From positions 25,367,897 through 25,431,896 of the forward strand of contig NC_088296.1 of the NCBI RefSeq assembly GCF_032854445.1: a DNA stretch of 64,000 nucleotides. The letters are read 5' to 3'. Origin of the DNA: Liolophura sinensis. Lineage: Eukaryota > Mollusca > Polyplacophora > Chitonida > Chitonidae. A program made the translations under genes and the position numbers. Position 1 is the first letter of the stretch; every line of letters starts with the position of its first letter. Under the pieces are notes generated by a model. That model was not told where the DNA came from, made no database searches, and worked only from the letters and a program-made list of their open reading frames with translations. Below are positions 22,368 through 34,815 of the stretch, one piece after another.

Positions 22368-24069
22368 TCTAATCCTAGGTGATACATTACACAAACACTA
22401 TAGTATCGGCGCCAATGCTCCCTCGTGACAGATAAACCCTACCCTAATGGTACATTGTCTGAAGCCAAAGGTTATTGTTCACTAGGACAAAGCTCTGTTC
22501 TGGCAGTCAATGAAAACTTGATATCTAACTGGCCGGATGATGAGAGAGTTTGTGCTTAAAACACGGGCTGAGAACACGTATAAACATTGACGACAGTACG
22601 TGTACCTGCAGTACATGAGCGTGAGGCGGGAGAAATTCTGTACGGGAATTCGGATGGAGGGTGGGGATATCACATAAACATATTTTACCTTGAGGAACAC
22701 AACTTGAATTTGAAAGCTGAGGTTTTCATGGAATTTATCGAATGCAGATATACTAACTTCCATATATACAAGAATATATATACACTATGATGAAATTGTA
22801 TCTGGTCTATTTAAAGCAAGGAGCTCAATCAGTCTAAAAAAACTTGAAAGTGGTGAACATCAATTTAGATTGACAATTGGACTTAATTTACACTTAGGGG
22901 GGAAAAATTCCTAAATAGTGAAATCCCATTGCAGTCCAAAATACTTCAATCAACTTAAAACCTGGTGACTATATACAGTGAGATATACAGCTAACGAATC
23001 TTCAGGTAAAAATCATGCTCTAATTATTATCTCTCAATACTACATACTGTACATCTTCAATCTTCTTAACTTTTCAGGTCTAATTTTTATTATTATTATG
23101 AAAGTGACACTAAAGTGATTTGTTTATGTCACAAAAAGACGCAAGCTTCACAAAACTGTGTAAATTATTTCTGTACTCGCACAGTTTTCTTAGAATGTTT
23201 CCAAATTTTGGTGACAGAAGTTTTTGGGATACTTTATATAATAGTCATGTTTGTCAGAGCATAGAGCATGGGGCTGATTACACTGCTAGCTACACAGCTT
23301 TCAAATGCAGTATTTAAGAATGGTAGAGTCAAATTCGCCATATTCATGTAAGGAAATGCTCCAATGTGGCAGGCATGAGATTTTGTCTTCTCTCTCGAAA
23401 TGATGAATGTAATACACGTCTGAATAACCAACTCATAGCATGAGTTCTTTCGTATTTTCACTCTATCACACCCTGGGGCTGTGGTGAACATAAATGACTG
23501 GAAGCACAGCAAGGTTATATGTATCAAAGGGTGATTCTTTTCTGATATATTGAGGAGATCTACACGACACAGGAAGATCCACAAATAAACCATGCCACAA
23601 AGACACGCAGTCTGTATCCCTGGTTAGACTTAAAATGGGTTTATCACAAGTACTTCTGTCTGGTCTGTCTGGCACAGCGAGTTTTTAAGAACTAAGGCCA
23701 TTTGCTTAAATTTCAGAAACTCCTGCTCTCATCAGGGATTCCTTTGTTCATTGATTAAATAATGTGAATTAAACACCACATGGTATAATAGAACAATGAA
23801 ACAGCTTGGCAAATCCTTTGTTAACTGTGAAGCAAATATATGCATCTGTGTAGTTTTAATTGTCCAATAAAGACTTATGACACTTTCAGACTGATGATGT
23901 TGTCAGAGTGCCTTCCGGTTAGAAAACAAATGAAGCCTTTAAATGCCCTTCTTCAGCAAGGGTACCCTTTACACATGGGGGCTTACATGTGAGATCTGAT
24001 TTGGTACATCTGGATCATCCTATAGCATAGAAACTGCAAACAAGCTTCGAAGACAAACTTGTTACGGGA
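22368..24069. other. unique AT-rich stretch with one doubtful protein-like segment
   Basis: A minus-strand open frame at 23,234-23,593 contains SSVISPMLYALTN, which superficially recalls transmembrane segment 7 of rhodopsin-like receptors. No upstream helices or splice structure support it. Nothing else was seen. Confidence 0.4.
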
Positions 24070-25835
24070 TGCTCACTGCTTCAGGTTGTGTTGTACACGT
24101 TCTTGCCGATCTGGCCCCTCCCTATCTTCGTCAGGTTGTGTTGTATGTGTTTTTGCTGATCTGGCCTCTGCCTATCTGTTTCAGGTTGTGTTGTAAGCGT
24201 TCTTGCCAATCTGGCCCCTGCGTATCTGCTTCAGGTTGTGTTGTACACGTTCTTGCCGATCTGGCCCCTGCCTGTCTGTTTCAGGTTGTACGCGTTCTTG
24301 CTGATCTGGCTCCTGTCCTATCTGCTTCAGGTTGTACTGTACGCATTCTTACTGATCTGGCCTCTGCCTATCTGCTTCAGGTTGTGTTGTATGCGTTTTA
24401 GCCGATCTGGCCCCTGCCTATCTGCTTCAGGTTGTACTGTAAGCATTCTTGCCGATCTGGCCCCTGCCTATCTGCTTCAGGTTGTGTTGTACGCGTTCTT
24501 GCCGATCTGGCCCCTGCCTATCTGTTTCAGGTTGTGTTGTATGCGTTTTTGCTGATCTGGCCCCTGCCTATCTGTTTCAGGTTGTGTTGTATGTGTTTTT
24601 GCTGATCTGGCCCCTGCCTATCTGCTTCAGGTTGTGTTGTACGCATTCTTGCTGATCTGGCCTCTGCCTATCTGTTTCAGGTTGTGTTGTATGTGTTTTT
24701 GCCGATCTGGCCCCTGCCTATCTGTTTCAGGTTGTGTTGTATGTGTTTTTGCTGATCTGGCCCCTGCCTATCTGTTTCAGTTTGTGTTGTATGCATTCTT
24801 GCCGATCTGGCCCCTGCCTATCTGTTTCAGGTTGTGTTGTATGTGTTTTTGCTGATCTGGCCCCTGCCTATCTGCTTCAGGTTGTGTTGTATGCATTCTT
24901 GCCGATCTGGCCCCTGCCTATCTGTTTCAGGTTGTGTTGTATGCATTCTTGCTGATCTGGCCCCTGCCCTATCTGCTTCAGGTTGTGTTGTACGCGTTCT
25001 TGCCGATCTGGCCCCTGCCTATCTGTTTCAGGTTGTGTTGTATGCATTCTTGCTGATCTGGCCCCTGCCTATCTGCTTCATGTTGTGTTGTATGCATTCT
25101 TGCTGATCTGGCCCCTGCCTATCTGCTTCAGGTTGTGTTGTACACGTTCTTGCCGATCTGGCCCCTGCCTATCTGTTTCAGGTTGTGTTGTATGCATTCT
25201 TGCTGATCTGGCCCCTGCCCTATCTGCTTCAGGTTGTGTTGTACGCGTTCTTGCCGATCTGGCCCCTGCCTATCTGTTTCAGGTTGTGTTGTATGCATTC
25301 TTGCCGATCTGGCCCCTGCCTATCTGCTTCATGTTGTGTTGTATGCATTCTTGCCGATCTGGCCCCTGCCTATCTGCTTCAGGTTGTGTTGTACCCATTC
25401 TTGCCGATCTGGCCCCTGCCTATCTGTTTCAGTTTGTGTTGTATGCATTCTTGCTGATCTGGCCCCTGCCCTATCTGCTTCAGGTTGTGTTGTACGTGTT
25501 CTTGCCGATCTGGCCCCTGCCTATCTGTTTCAGGTTGTGTTGTATGCATTCTTGCGGATCTGGCCTCTGCCTATCTGTTTCATGTTGTGTTGTATGCATT
25601 CTTGCTGATCTGGCCTCTGCCTATCTGTTTCAGGTTGTGTTGTAAGCGTTCTTGCTGATCTGGCCTCTGCCTATCTGTTTCGTGTTGTGTTGTATGCATT
25701 CTTGCCGATCTGGCCCCTGCCTATCTGCTTCAGGTTGTGTTGTACCCATTCTTGCCGATCTGGCCCCTGCCTATCTGTTTCAGGTTGTATTGTACGCGTT
25801 CTTGCCCATCTGGCCTCTGCCTATCTGAGGTACAT
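24070..25835. repeat. 50-bp minisatellite, about 35 units
   Basis: The unit is TCTGTTTCAGGTTGTGTTGT, then AYGCATTCTTGCCGATCTGG, then CCCCTGCCTA, at an exact 50-bp period for most of its length, with occasional one-base insertions. Three units give 50 codons. Overlapping hydrophobic, cysteine-rich frames (up to 220 codons) are therefore artefacts. Confidence 0.97.
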
Positions 25836-26169
25836 GTACAGGTACAATGTAGACTCAAATCTTGCTGCTTCTGCTCCAACAGGTGTTTTGTCACTTACCT
25901 AGGGAAGCTTACGGGCACTCTAGAATCGCCCGACAGATTTTGTATAATTCAAGGGAAATGCTTGAGTAATCCATTTGAAGGCTAATTTAAGAAATAAAAG
26001 AAATAAATCAGTTAATATTCCAAACCACCAAACTTAATTTGCATCATTGTAGGTCTACACATATGTAAATCAATAGAAACATATGAATTCTATTCATGAA
26101 CTAAGAATTTTGGTAATTCTAAAAAAAATTGAAATTCTGAAAAAGTTAGATAATCTGTGAATCATGTAA
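25836..26169. other. unique spacer between two large arrays
   Basis: AT-rich, with no recognisable feature. Confidence 0.45.
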
Positions 26170-27790
26170 TGGGTGCAGTGTTCATAAATAGCAGTCCTGT
26201 GTATGCTGTTTATAAACAGCAGTCCTGTGGGTGCAGTGTTTATAAATAGCAGTCCTGTGTGTGCAGTGTTGATAAATAGCAGTGCTGTGTGTGCTGTGTT
26301 TATAAATAGCAGTCCTGTGTGCAGTGTTTATAAATAGCAGTCCTGTGTATGCTGTTTATAAACAGCAGTCCTGTGGGTGCAGTGTTTATAAATAGCAGTC
26401 CTGCGTGTGCAGTGTTGATAAATAGCAGTGCTGTGTGTGCTGTGTTGATAAATAGCAGTCCTGTGTGCAGTGTTTATAAATAGCAATCCTGTGTGTGCAG
26501 TGTTGATAAGTAGCAGTCCTGTGTGTGCAGAGTTCATGAGTAGCAGTCTTGTGTGGGCAGTGTTTATAAATAGCAGTGTTGTGTGTGCTGTGTTTATAAA
26601 TAGCAGTGCTGTGTGCAGTGTTTATAAATAGCAATCCTGTGTGTGCAGTGTTGATAAGTAGCAGTCCTGTGTGTGCAGTGTTCATGAGTAGCAGTCTTGT
26701 GTGGGCAGTGTTTATAAATAGCAGTCCTGTGTGTGCAGTGTTTATAAATAGCAGTCCTGTGTGCGCAGTATTTATAAATAGCAGTCCTGTGTGTGCAGTG
26801 TTTATAAATAGCAATCCTGTGCGTGCAGTGTTGATAAGTAGCAGTCCTGTGTGTGCAGTGTTCATGAGTAGCAGTCTTGTGTGGGCAGTGTTTATAAATA
26901 GCAGTCCTGTGTGCAGTGTTTATAAATAGCAGTCCTGTGGGTGCAGTATTTATAAATAGCAGTCCTGTGTGTGCAGTGTTTATAAATAGCAGTCCTGTGT
27001 GTGCTGTGTTTATAAATAGCAGTCCTGTGTATGCTGTTTATAAACAGCAGTCCTGTGTGTGCAATGTTTATAAATAGCAGTCCTGTGTGTGCAGTGTTGA
27101 TAAGTAGCAGTCCTGTGTGTGCAGTGTTCATGAGTAGCAGTCTTGTGTGGGCAGTGTTTATAAATAGCAGTCCTGTGTGTGCAGTGTTTATAAATAGCAG
27201 TCCTGTGTGTTCTGTTTATAAATAGCAGTCCTGTGTGTGCTGTGTTTATAAATAGCAGTCCTGTGTGTGGAGTGTTTACAAATAGCAGTCCTGTGTGTGC
27301 TGTGTTTATAAATAGCAGTCCTGTGTGTGCAGTGTTTATAAATAGCAGTCCTGTGTGTGCAGTATTTATAAATAGCAGTCCTGTGTGTGCAGTGTTTACA
27401 AATAACAGTCCTGCGTGTGCAGTGTTGATAAATAGCAGTCCTGTGTGTGCAGTATTTATAAATAGCAGTCCTGTGTGTGCAGTGTTTACAAATAGCAGTC
27501 CTGTGTGTGCTGTGTTTATAAATAGCAGTCCTGTGTGTGCAGTGTTTATAAATAGCAGTCCTGTGTGTGCAGTATTTATAAATAGCAGTCCTGTGTGTGC
27601 AGTGTTTATAAATAGCAGTCCTGTGTGTGCAGTGTTCATGAGTAGCAGTCTTGTGTGGGCAGTGTTTATAAATAGCAGTCCTGTGTGTGCAGTATTTATA
27701 AATAGCAGTCCTGTGTGTGCAGTGTTTACAAATAGCAGTCCTGTGTGTGCAGTGTTTACAAATAGCAGTCCTGTGTATTCAGTGTTTATT
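26170..27790. repeat. 30-bp minisatellite with higher-order repeats, about 53 units
   Basis: The unit is CAGTCCTGTGTGTGCAGTG plus TTTATAAATAG. Variant units (GTTCATGAGTAGCAGTCTT, GTTGATAAGTAG) recur together near 26.5, 26.66, 26.85, 27.1 and 27.63 kb. A block of about 145 bp at 26.2 kb repeats at 26.34 kb. Because 30 bp is 10 codons, frames up to 330 codons (minus) and 188 codons (plus) stay open; their flanking-sequence starts show no gene-like features. Confidence 0.97.
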
Positions 27791-28693
27791 GTCTTTTGAT
27801 TACACTTAAATAAAATAAATCCTGATGAACAATGCAAGAAAGGGAAAAAAAGTTTCAGCAAATTAAATGGCTGTGGAATTAGAGTATATGAAGGCAATAT
27901 TATAAACAAAACATCTGGCAAAAAAGAGGGCAAAAGAGCGAGAGAGGAAAAAAAAGAGCCAGACACAAGGTGTTTAAGGATTGATGTGAATTCCTGGCAC
28001 ATGGCTCCGATCTTACCATCATGCCAATAAGCATGTTATCAATCAGGGTGATACAAGAGGAGTGCTGGCCAAGCTGGAACTATCCCAGAATGTCTTGAAT
28101 GTTAGGCAAGTGTAAAGGAAACGCTATACACTGGGAAGCAACGGCTACCACGTAATATTAGGTACAAGTACTGGCATCATGGTATAGTCATGTGTTCATA
28201 CAGATAAAACATTACAAACCCTCACTCTTCTGATCTGTATATAACAAGTACCAAAGCTCTTCTAATCTACATCTAGTGCTCCAAACACCAATTTTCTCCC
28301 CTTTACAAGTAGAATATAGCTGTAATTATGTTGGTATCTTCAACTGAAGGTTTTGCTGAAATTCAGATGTAATAATAATTTGGTTTGATTGATTGTAAAC
28401 TGATGACAACTGCAGTTAGATATTTGCTCTGAGATCTTGTTCAGTAGTTTGCAAATAGTTTTATTTGGCAAAAGTGTCAATTTTACCCCTTTCTTTATAT
28501 GCAAAATACATGTAACTCAAAGATATGAAATTTTTTTTCACTTCTGACATCCCAAATTAAACTTCTTACCCACAATAAAGTGTTCAAGAATGCCTTTGAT
28601 CAAGCAGGCCCTGCCATGTGCGGTGTTTGATTGGAAGAGGTTATGTGGTGTACATCACATCACTAAAAACTTTTGGTCAACATGAACATAAGC
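27791..28693. other. unique AT-rich stretch
   Basis: No gene, RNA or repeat was recognised. Confidence 0.45.
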
Positions 28694-28826
28694 ATGGGGC
28701 GGGTTTCATGAAGCATACCTGGTGTTAAGTTGCCCTTAGGTAAGTGTACTGTATATATCTCTACAACATACATTGTCATGGTAGTTAAGGGCAAACTTAG
28801 CTTCATGAGCTTCATGAAACCGTTGG
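28694..28826. mobile_element. MITE-like palindromic element
   Basis: The left end GGGTTTCATGAAGC, with GTTAAGTTGCCCTTA, is mirrored in inverse orientation by TAAGGGCAAACTTAG, with GCTTCATGAAACC, at the right end. Imperfect terminal inverted repeats of about 38 bp enclose a short centre. There is no coding capacity. I did not find a clear target-site duplication. Confidence 0.6.
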
Positions 28827-28844
28827 TTAATTACAGGTATCCTC

Positions 28845-29008
28845 ATGCTGGCTTCCTCTCCAGCCGTAAGTGGGAAGGTCTGTCAGCAACCTGCGGATGG
28901 TTGTGGGTTCCCCTCTGGCTCTGCCCTGTTTCCTCCAACCATAATGCTGGCAGCAGTCGTATAAGTGAAATATTGGGTATGGCGTAAAACACCAATCAAA
29001 TTAACAAA
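28845..29008 (+). mobile_element. SINE family A copy, 5' truncated
   Basis: A plus-strand copy from CATGCTGGCTTCCTCTCC through CATAATGCTGGCAGCAGTCG to GGCGTAAAACACCAATCAAA. It lies directly downstream of the MITE-like element. Confidence 0.85.
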
Positions 29009-29099
29009 TAATTACAGGTATTATAAAACTGTAATCATTCATAAAAGTCACATTGGTACCTTAATTTCACTCTGTCCCTACATCATCTGTGATCCTCAC

Positions 29100-29290
29100 C
29101 TGCCATTGGCTGATCAAGCAGGTGGGTTAAAATGTTGACATACACTTGTCAGAATTGAAACCCTGTGCAGCTGAATTTACTGCGCAGGCTGTGACGCTGC
29201 GTTCCATGGTGCGTCACTGTGACGTCATGCCACTATATCAGCACTGTCAGCACTCGACGAAGGCAGCATGAGTTTACCTCAGCACAACTG
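29100..29290 (+). promoter_or_regulatory. promoter-like patch with CRE and CCAAT
   Basis: A relatively GC-rich island holds an inverted CCAAT box (GCCATTGGCTG), a palindromic CRE (TGACGTCA at 29,220-29,227) and a TATATCA word about 8 bases further on. An ATG follows about 30 bases later (29,269) but its frame closes after 16 codons (MSLPQHNCDAYIVIDN). It may be the promoter and 5' end of an unseen plus-strand gene, or chance. Confidence 0.3.
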
Positions 29291-30206
29291 CGATGCATAT
29301 ATTGTTATCGACAATTGATAATCTCCCATGGTATATGATTCAAATACTGATTTCACCCAGAACATATCTTGCGTCTTTCCAACATCAATGAAAACTGTCA
29401 AGTGCTTTTCTTTATTTGCGTGATTCTGTCATATTTCATACTTTACATGTTATCTTAGTTGTTTGCTGATTTGTGTCACATTGTTTTGGGAATTGGCCTT
29501 GGGATTATAGACCTGGAACGCTCTTATTGGTGGAGAGCTGGTACATAAATGACTGTTTTGATGCATAGATTCCTGGCTCAGCTTTACATACACAGAAAAC
29601 TGGCATTCTATTTGATAAACATTGTTGGGAATGCTGGCCTGGGTTTAAATCCACAGGTACCCCTCTCAACTCGCGGATACTTTATAGCAGTTCGTAGACG
29701 TACATGGTACAATTTCCTTGTTTTCTACTTCATAATGGTAGTCACAATGTACTCGGAAGAAATTCCTAGACGTACTTTTATATTTATACCTTTCTTCGCC
29801 AGAAATCAAATTTATGGCAGATTTTCATGCAAACTGGCCATGTATGGAAGGTGCAACGGTTAGGGAATTTATTCCTTATTAATACGGTGGATGCATATTT
29901 CATTGAAGACATTTGATGTGAGTAATTTTGCTGTACACGGACGCAGCCCTGTAGATGGACCTCATACACCTGAGAACCTGAGAACAATCCAGATTTGATC
30001 AGACACTGCAGTTTCACTGATCCCATATAGCCAAACAAGTGCCAGAAGGGGCACTGGTCAAATTTTGAAAATGCTCACTTTTCAAGCTTAAACAGGATAT
30101 TAATGTTAAATTAGCAATTTAAATGTACCAATCTGTGCAATATTTTAGAAAGATAAATTGCTGGTGAGGTCATAAAGACTTGACTGTTTCCTGATCATGA
30201 AATACA
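29291..30206. other. unique stretch downstream of promoter-like patch
   Basis: A 104-codon plus-strand open frame (29,549-29,863) has no recognisable similarity. Nothing else was seen. Confidence 0.4.
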
Positions 30207-30925
30207 GACTTTAAAGATCATATACATCAGATTTTAAAGATCAAATACATCAGATTTTAAAGATCATACACATCAGATTTTAAAGATCATATACATCCGA
30301 TTTTAAAAATCATATAAATCAGATTTTAAAGATCATGTACATCAGACTTTAAAGATCATATACATCAGATTTTAAAGATCATGTACATCAGACTTTAAAG
30401 ATCATATACATCAGATTTTAAAGATCATATACATCAGATTTTAAAGATCATATACATCAGATTTTAAAGATCATATACTTCAGACTTTAAAGATCATATA
30501 CATCAGATTTTAAAGATCATGTACATCCGATTTTAAAGATCATATACATCAGATTTTAAAGATCATGTACATCCGATTTTAAAGATCATATACATCAGAC
30601 TTTAAAGATCATATACTTCAGACTTTAAAGATCATATACATCAGATTTTAAAGATTATATACATCAGACTTTAAAGATCATATACATCAGATTTCAAAGA
30701 TCATATACATCAGATTTTAAAGATCATATACATTCGATTTTAAAGATCATATACATCAGATTTTAAAGATCATATACATCAGATTTTAAAGATCATATAC
30801 TTCAGGTTTTAAAGATCATATACATCAGATTTTAAAGATCATATACATCAGATTTTAAAGATCATATACTTCAGACTTTAAAGATCATATACTTCAGACT
30901 TTAAAGATCATATACATCAGTTAAC
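30207..30925. repeat. 23-bp minisatellite, about 31 units
   Basis: Units of CAGATTTTAAAGATCATATA plus CAT repeat at 23 bp, with TT/CT and CAT/CTT variants. They are very AT-rich and stop-rich in all frames. Confidence 0.97.
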
Positions 30926-33192
30926 TGAGAGAATCTAAATTGCATTCTCAGAACTCTGTGAATGAAGCCGTATCTGCGACAGAACTATAAAAGCTGGGTT
31001 CAAACAGATTTATGACGCAAGAGGCTTATCAGAAGTGCATGTCCTCTTCACGAAAGCCAAGCCCTTTGTGGTTTTCCTATGAATCAGGAAAATGCAATTT
31101 TGCTAGGATAACAACAACAGCATGAGCGTGTACAATGTGCCGTGGGCATTTGCAGCTGTATGTATAGACGTCAATGATACTGAATATTCTTGTAGCATCC
31201 TAATCACTGCTGTCAATGTGTAATGGAGGCAAAATGTTTTCCTGTTTGATCTTCCAAGTGGCAAAGATCAAATCCTGGAGTAAGGTAACAATCCTCCATT
31301 TCTTGGAAATTTGTTTCCTGATCACGGAAACATGCGAGTTTCTCTGAAAACCATTGTTAAGTTTCCATATTAGGAAACAATGTTGGTGTCAGGAGGTTAT
31401 TAATACTGGTTATAATTTTAGAAAATTAATCCAAATCCTGTTTGTCCTTATCATTAATCCATTCTAAATAAAATACAAACTAAATCTGGGTGGCTGACCT
31501 AACCAAAAAATCGGTTACGGGTTTTAATCCTTGAATAACCGATTATTCAGTTTTGTCACGATGTGAAAACAGACCCGTCATTCGCGCAAATTGGTTATGT
31601 GAGCATGTGGGTAATAAATTCATCAACAATACTTCCTAGCAGATTTTTTTCTTTTTATTTACAGTAACTTCGGCAAAACGTAATAATTTGCATACGAGGT
31701 TGGTTGTATTGCAGTACAGTCCACCATCATATGTGTCCAGCGGAATCCTCGGATAGCGCAATGGCTACATCAGTTGTGGGGTGTGGGGTGTGGAGGGGGG
31801 GGGGGGGGTCACAGCATGAACGGTGATCAGCATAGATCTGGGGGTGGACCAAGAAGCCACTAGAAAACATACTTGTGATACATGCTGAACATCATACGGC
31901 TTTCAAGGCCAGACCAGCATGTGTTATATTCCTGAGTGCTTTTATTTTCTTTTGATGATTGATAGTAACTTCTACAGGTAGCCACTTGTAGTGTGTGTAA
32001 CTTCCACCTGGCTTATGAGGCCCTCACCATCCCTGCTGGATAAAATGGTTTCGTCCAGAGAGTGAAATAATATAACCATTCACACGAGAGAATGTCAACA
32101 ATGACCTAAGTTCATGGAAAGCTGTTGACTAGTGCAAGTCTGAATACTGCTCAGTTTGAATGTCACCTTTCTGCGTCTACCGCTAGCTTACCAAGCGCAC
32201 AATACATAACTGACAAGTGCCGCCAGCTAGCATGTGTGTACATAACAAATGAGACATGCAGTGCACATGTTCATGGCGACAAAATGTGCCTGTAAGTTGA
32301 ATAGTAATTCCTTAACCAAAACTTTTCATATTTTCTTTTAACTCAGAAGCCTTCTCAGTAGCTACCTATTCCCCGTTGCAAAGTTAAAAGGGGGTTTGTA
32401 GACTGCACTTGATGCCCCAAATGACTGGAGACAGAGCAAATGTATTGACCCGAATCAATTAAAGAGTGTGAACCTGAACGAAATTTGGTCAAGGCGGAAA
32501 GCTGGTGACTGCATTTAGTGCATAATGGCATTGAGTTCAAGTTCAATAGAACACTTTGCAGCATTAAGGCACCAAATGACAGCTTTTGTTCACAGTTGTG
32601 TTCACACTTGTTTTTTGTCAACGGACATGTATTGAAACAATCTCGGAAGAAGTAGCTTTAACAATTGACGCGACGTCTATTTCATGGTAGCTGCGCTGAG
32701 GATGGCCAGCAACCTTGTGTGGGTAACTCTAATGAAGCCTTTGAGTACAGTTCAAGCCCTGCACTTGTGGGAACGTTCCGTGGGACAGATGAGTGTAACC
32801 GACATATCGGTCTGCACAACTACACTTCACGTAATCGACACGTGAATGAAATGATCATTAGCCTAAAATTTTGTGGCCTGATTTATGCTGTGCCAGGTAA
32901 TGGTGTGCAAAGAGTCAGATTATATTTTTATGACACAATATTTATCAGTTATTAATCAGTGCAAAAAAAAATTTAAATGAATCAACAGGTTTTACAGGTT
33001 TTTATAAACATCGATCATTCATTTCACTTTAGGCACTGTGTGTGTCCAGTATATCACTATAAACATGCCCATTTTCTAATCCAACCTTTCAGCATCAGAG
33101 CAATTTTTCAGCACTATTTATGCATGTTTTTAATTTCATTTTAGACACAAAAAATCATTGGTGATGTTGGCCAATTTCAGAGCTTCACAGAA
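30926..33192. other. unique stretch with a 14-base G run
   Basis: A G14 run lies at 31,795-31,808. Open frames of 88-96 codons near 32.4-32.95 kb have no recognised similarity. No exon is supported. Confidence 0.45.
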
Positions 33193-33513
33193 TGAGTGAG
33201 TGCTTGGGGTTTAACACTGTACTTAACAATTTTTCAGTCATATGACAACAAAGGAATCCTTAGAGGGCATGTAATGTGCCTCCTTGTTGCAGGACGGATT
33301 TCCACTGCTCTTTTATCTAGTGCTGTTTCAGTGAGACGACTTACCGAAGGCAAGTAAGGTGTTCCGCCTGAAACATTATACTGATACGGGTCAACCATTC
33401 ATTGCACTATCCCCTTCATGCTGAAAGCCAAGCAAGGAAGTTACAACTTCCTCTTTTTTAAGGTCTTAGGTGTGACCCGACCCAGGGTTGACCCTTGATC
33501 TACTGCACCTGAC
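33193..33513 (-). mobile_element. SINE family B copy, longest in window
   Basis: Read on the minus strand, the copy has CAGGTGCAGTAGATCAAGG (head), ACCTAAGACCTT, then GAAGTTGTAACTTCC and the core words TGGTTGACCCGTATCAGTAT. It ends CTGAAAAATTGTTAAGTACA, GTGTTAAACCCCAAGC and ACTCACTC. The 5'-most A-box part is missing. An internal segment of about 100 bp is less conserved with the other copies. Confidence 0.75.
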
Positions 33514-33857
33514 TAAATGTAGGACAATGATTGTCTGTATATTATAAAGTATACTGTCTGGTATGTAAAACAGCACTTTCACAAACACATAAATGGCCGT
33601 AAACAATATTTTTGACAATTACCACTTAATTATTTTTCTGATAAGACAATAACTGAACTTCATAAAAAGAGTTTATGTGGCCCCATTGGTTGAGTGACTC
33701 AACCAGAATTAGTGAGGAAAATGTGACATTTGAAAAAGTTAAAAACTACACAAATCTATTGTTGAAAAGCTATTCTTTATCCTTGGCATAATTTTATCAC
33801 TGGCATAACTCTATCAGTAAATGTGACACAGAATGTGCTCTAGGGAATTAAGATTTA
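33514..33857. other. unique AT-rich stretch
   Basis: Nothing recognisable was seen. Confidence 0.4.
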
Positions 33858-34290
33858 GTACAGTCATGGTCCATATAGACATCATGATGATGGGCCAATT
33901 CCACAAAAGCCATTCCTGACTAAAGATCTAGTCTAGTCATGGTCCATATAGACATCATGATGATGGGCCAATTCCACAAAAGCCATTCCTGACTAAAGAT
34001 CTAGTATAGTCATGGTCCATATAGACATCATGATGATGGGCCAATTCCACAAAAGCCATTCCTGACTAAAGATCTAGTCTAGTCATGGTCCATATAGACA
34101 TCATGATGATGGGCCAATTCCACAAAAGCCATTCCTGACTAAAGATCTAGTCTAGTCATGGTCCATATAGACATCATGATGATGGGCCAATTCCACAAAA
34201 GCCATTCCTGACTAAAGATTTAGCATGGTTATGAACAATGTAGACATCATGATGATGGGCCAATTCCACAGAAAGCCATTCCTGACTTCA
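33858..34290. repeat. 73-bp array of nearly identical units, about 6 copies
   Basis: CATGGTCCATATAGACATCA starts at 33,865, 33,938, 34,011, 34,084 and 34,157. The second to fifth units differ by at most a base or two, whereas the last unit is diverged. The unit is unrelated to the other 73-bp array at 12.6 kb. Confidence 0.97.
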
Positions 34291-34815
34291 GCCAAATGTT
34301 GAAACCCCATCTAAAAGCTTATTTTTCATTTTTAGAAATCATAAAGTTGGTCCATCTCATCAATGTTATCTTGAGACAAATATGACTAAATTGCAACTTC
34401 CTGTTCCAAACACTAAGCTTAGTGAATAAGTTTCAAATTTTGACTTGAGGAATCGTCCCTGGCAACTATCCTATATCTCCAGACATGATCACCAGACATG
34501 ATGTAAAGGCAGGACAGAATACTCACCAGTTCATTTCCCTAACAGAATTTAGTCCATATCTCTCTCAATTGAAATGAACCTAATTTTCTTCAAAGTGAGC
34601 CACAGAAATTTAATTACAAAGTTATTGTCCTACATACAGCCAAGCGGTAGCGTGTACGTGTTTGGGCCATGAATTTCTCAGAACAGGCTCACATGTTCAA
34701 TCCCTGGAAAATTAAGTTTGAGCTTATGTGGAAACTGGAGACATTTGATTGTACATGTGCCTCTCATTGACTGAATAGCGTGCCCTGGGTTTCCAGTGCA
34801 AATTTGAAAAAAAAA
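34291..34815. other. unique stretch
   Basis: Nothing recognisable was seen. Confidence 0.4.

Noticed and set aside
23234-23593. Minus-strand frame with SSVISPMLYALTN resembling the last helix of a rhodopsin-like receptor
   Set aside because: Similarity is limited to a short stretch, the conserved Asn of NPxxY is not present, and no other helices or splice sites fit.
24069-25985. Hydrophobic cysteine-rich frames resembling membrane proteins
   Set aside because: They arise from the 50-bp array in all three plus frames and change register with single-base indels.
27010-28002. 330-codon minus-strand frame with INTAHTGLLF repeats
   Set aside because: Most of it is the 30-bp array read in one frame; the non-repeat N-terminal part has no gene-like support.
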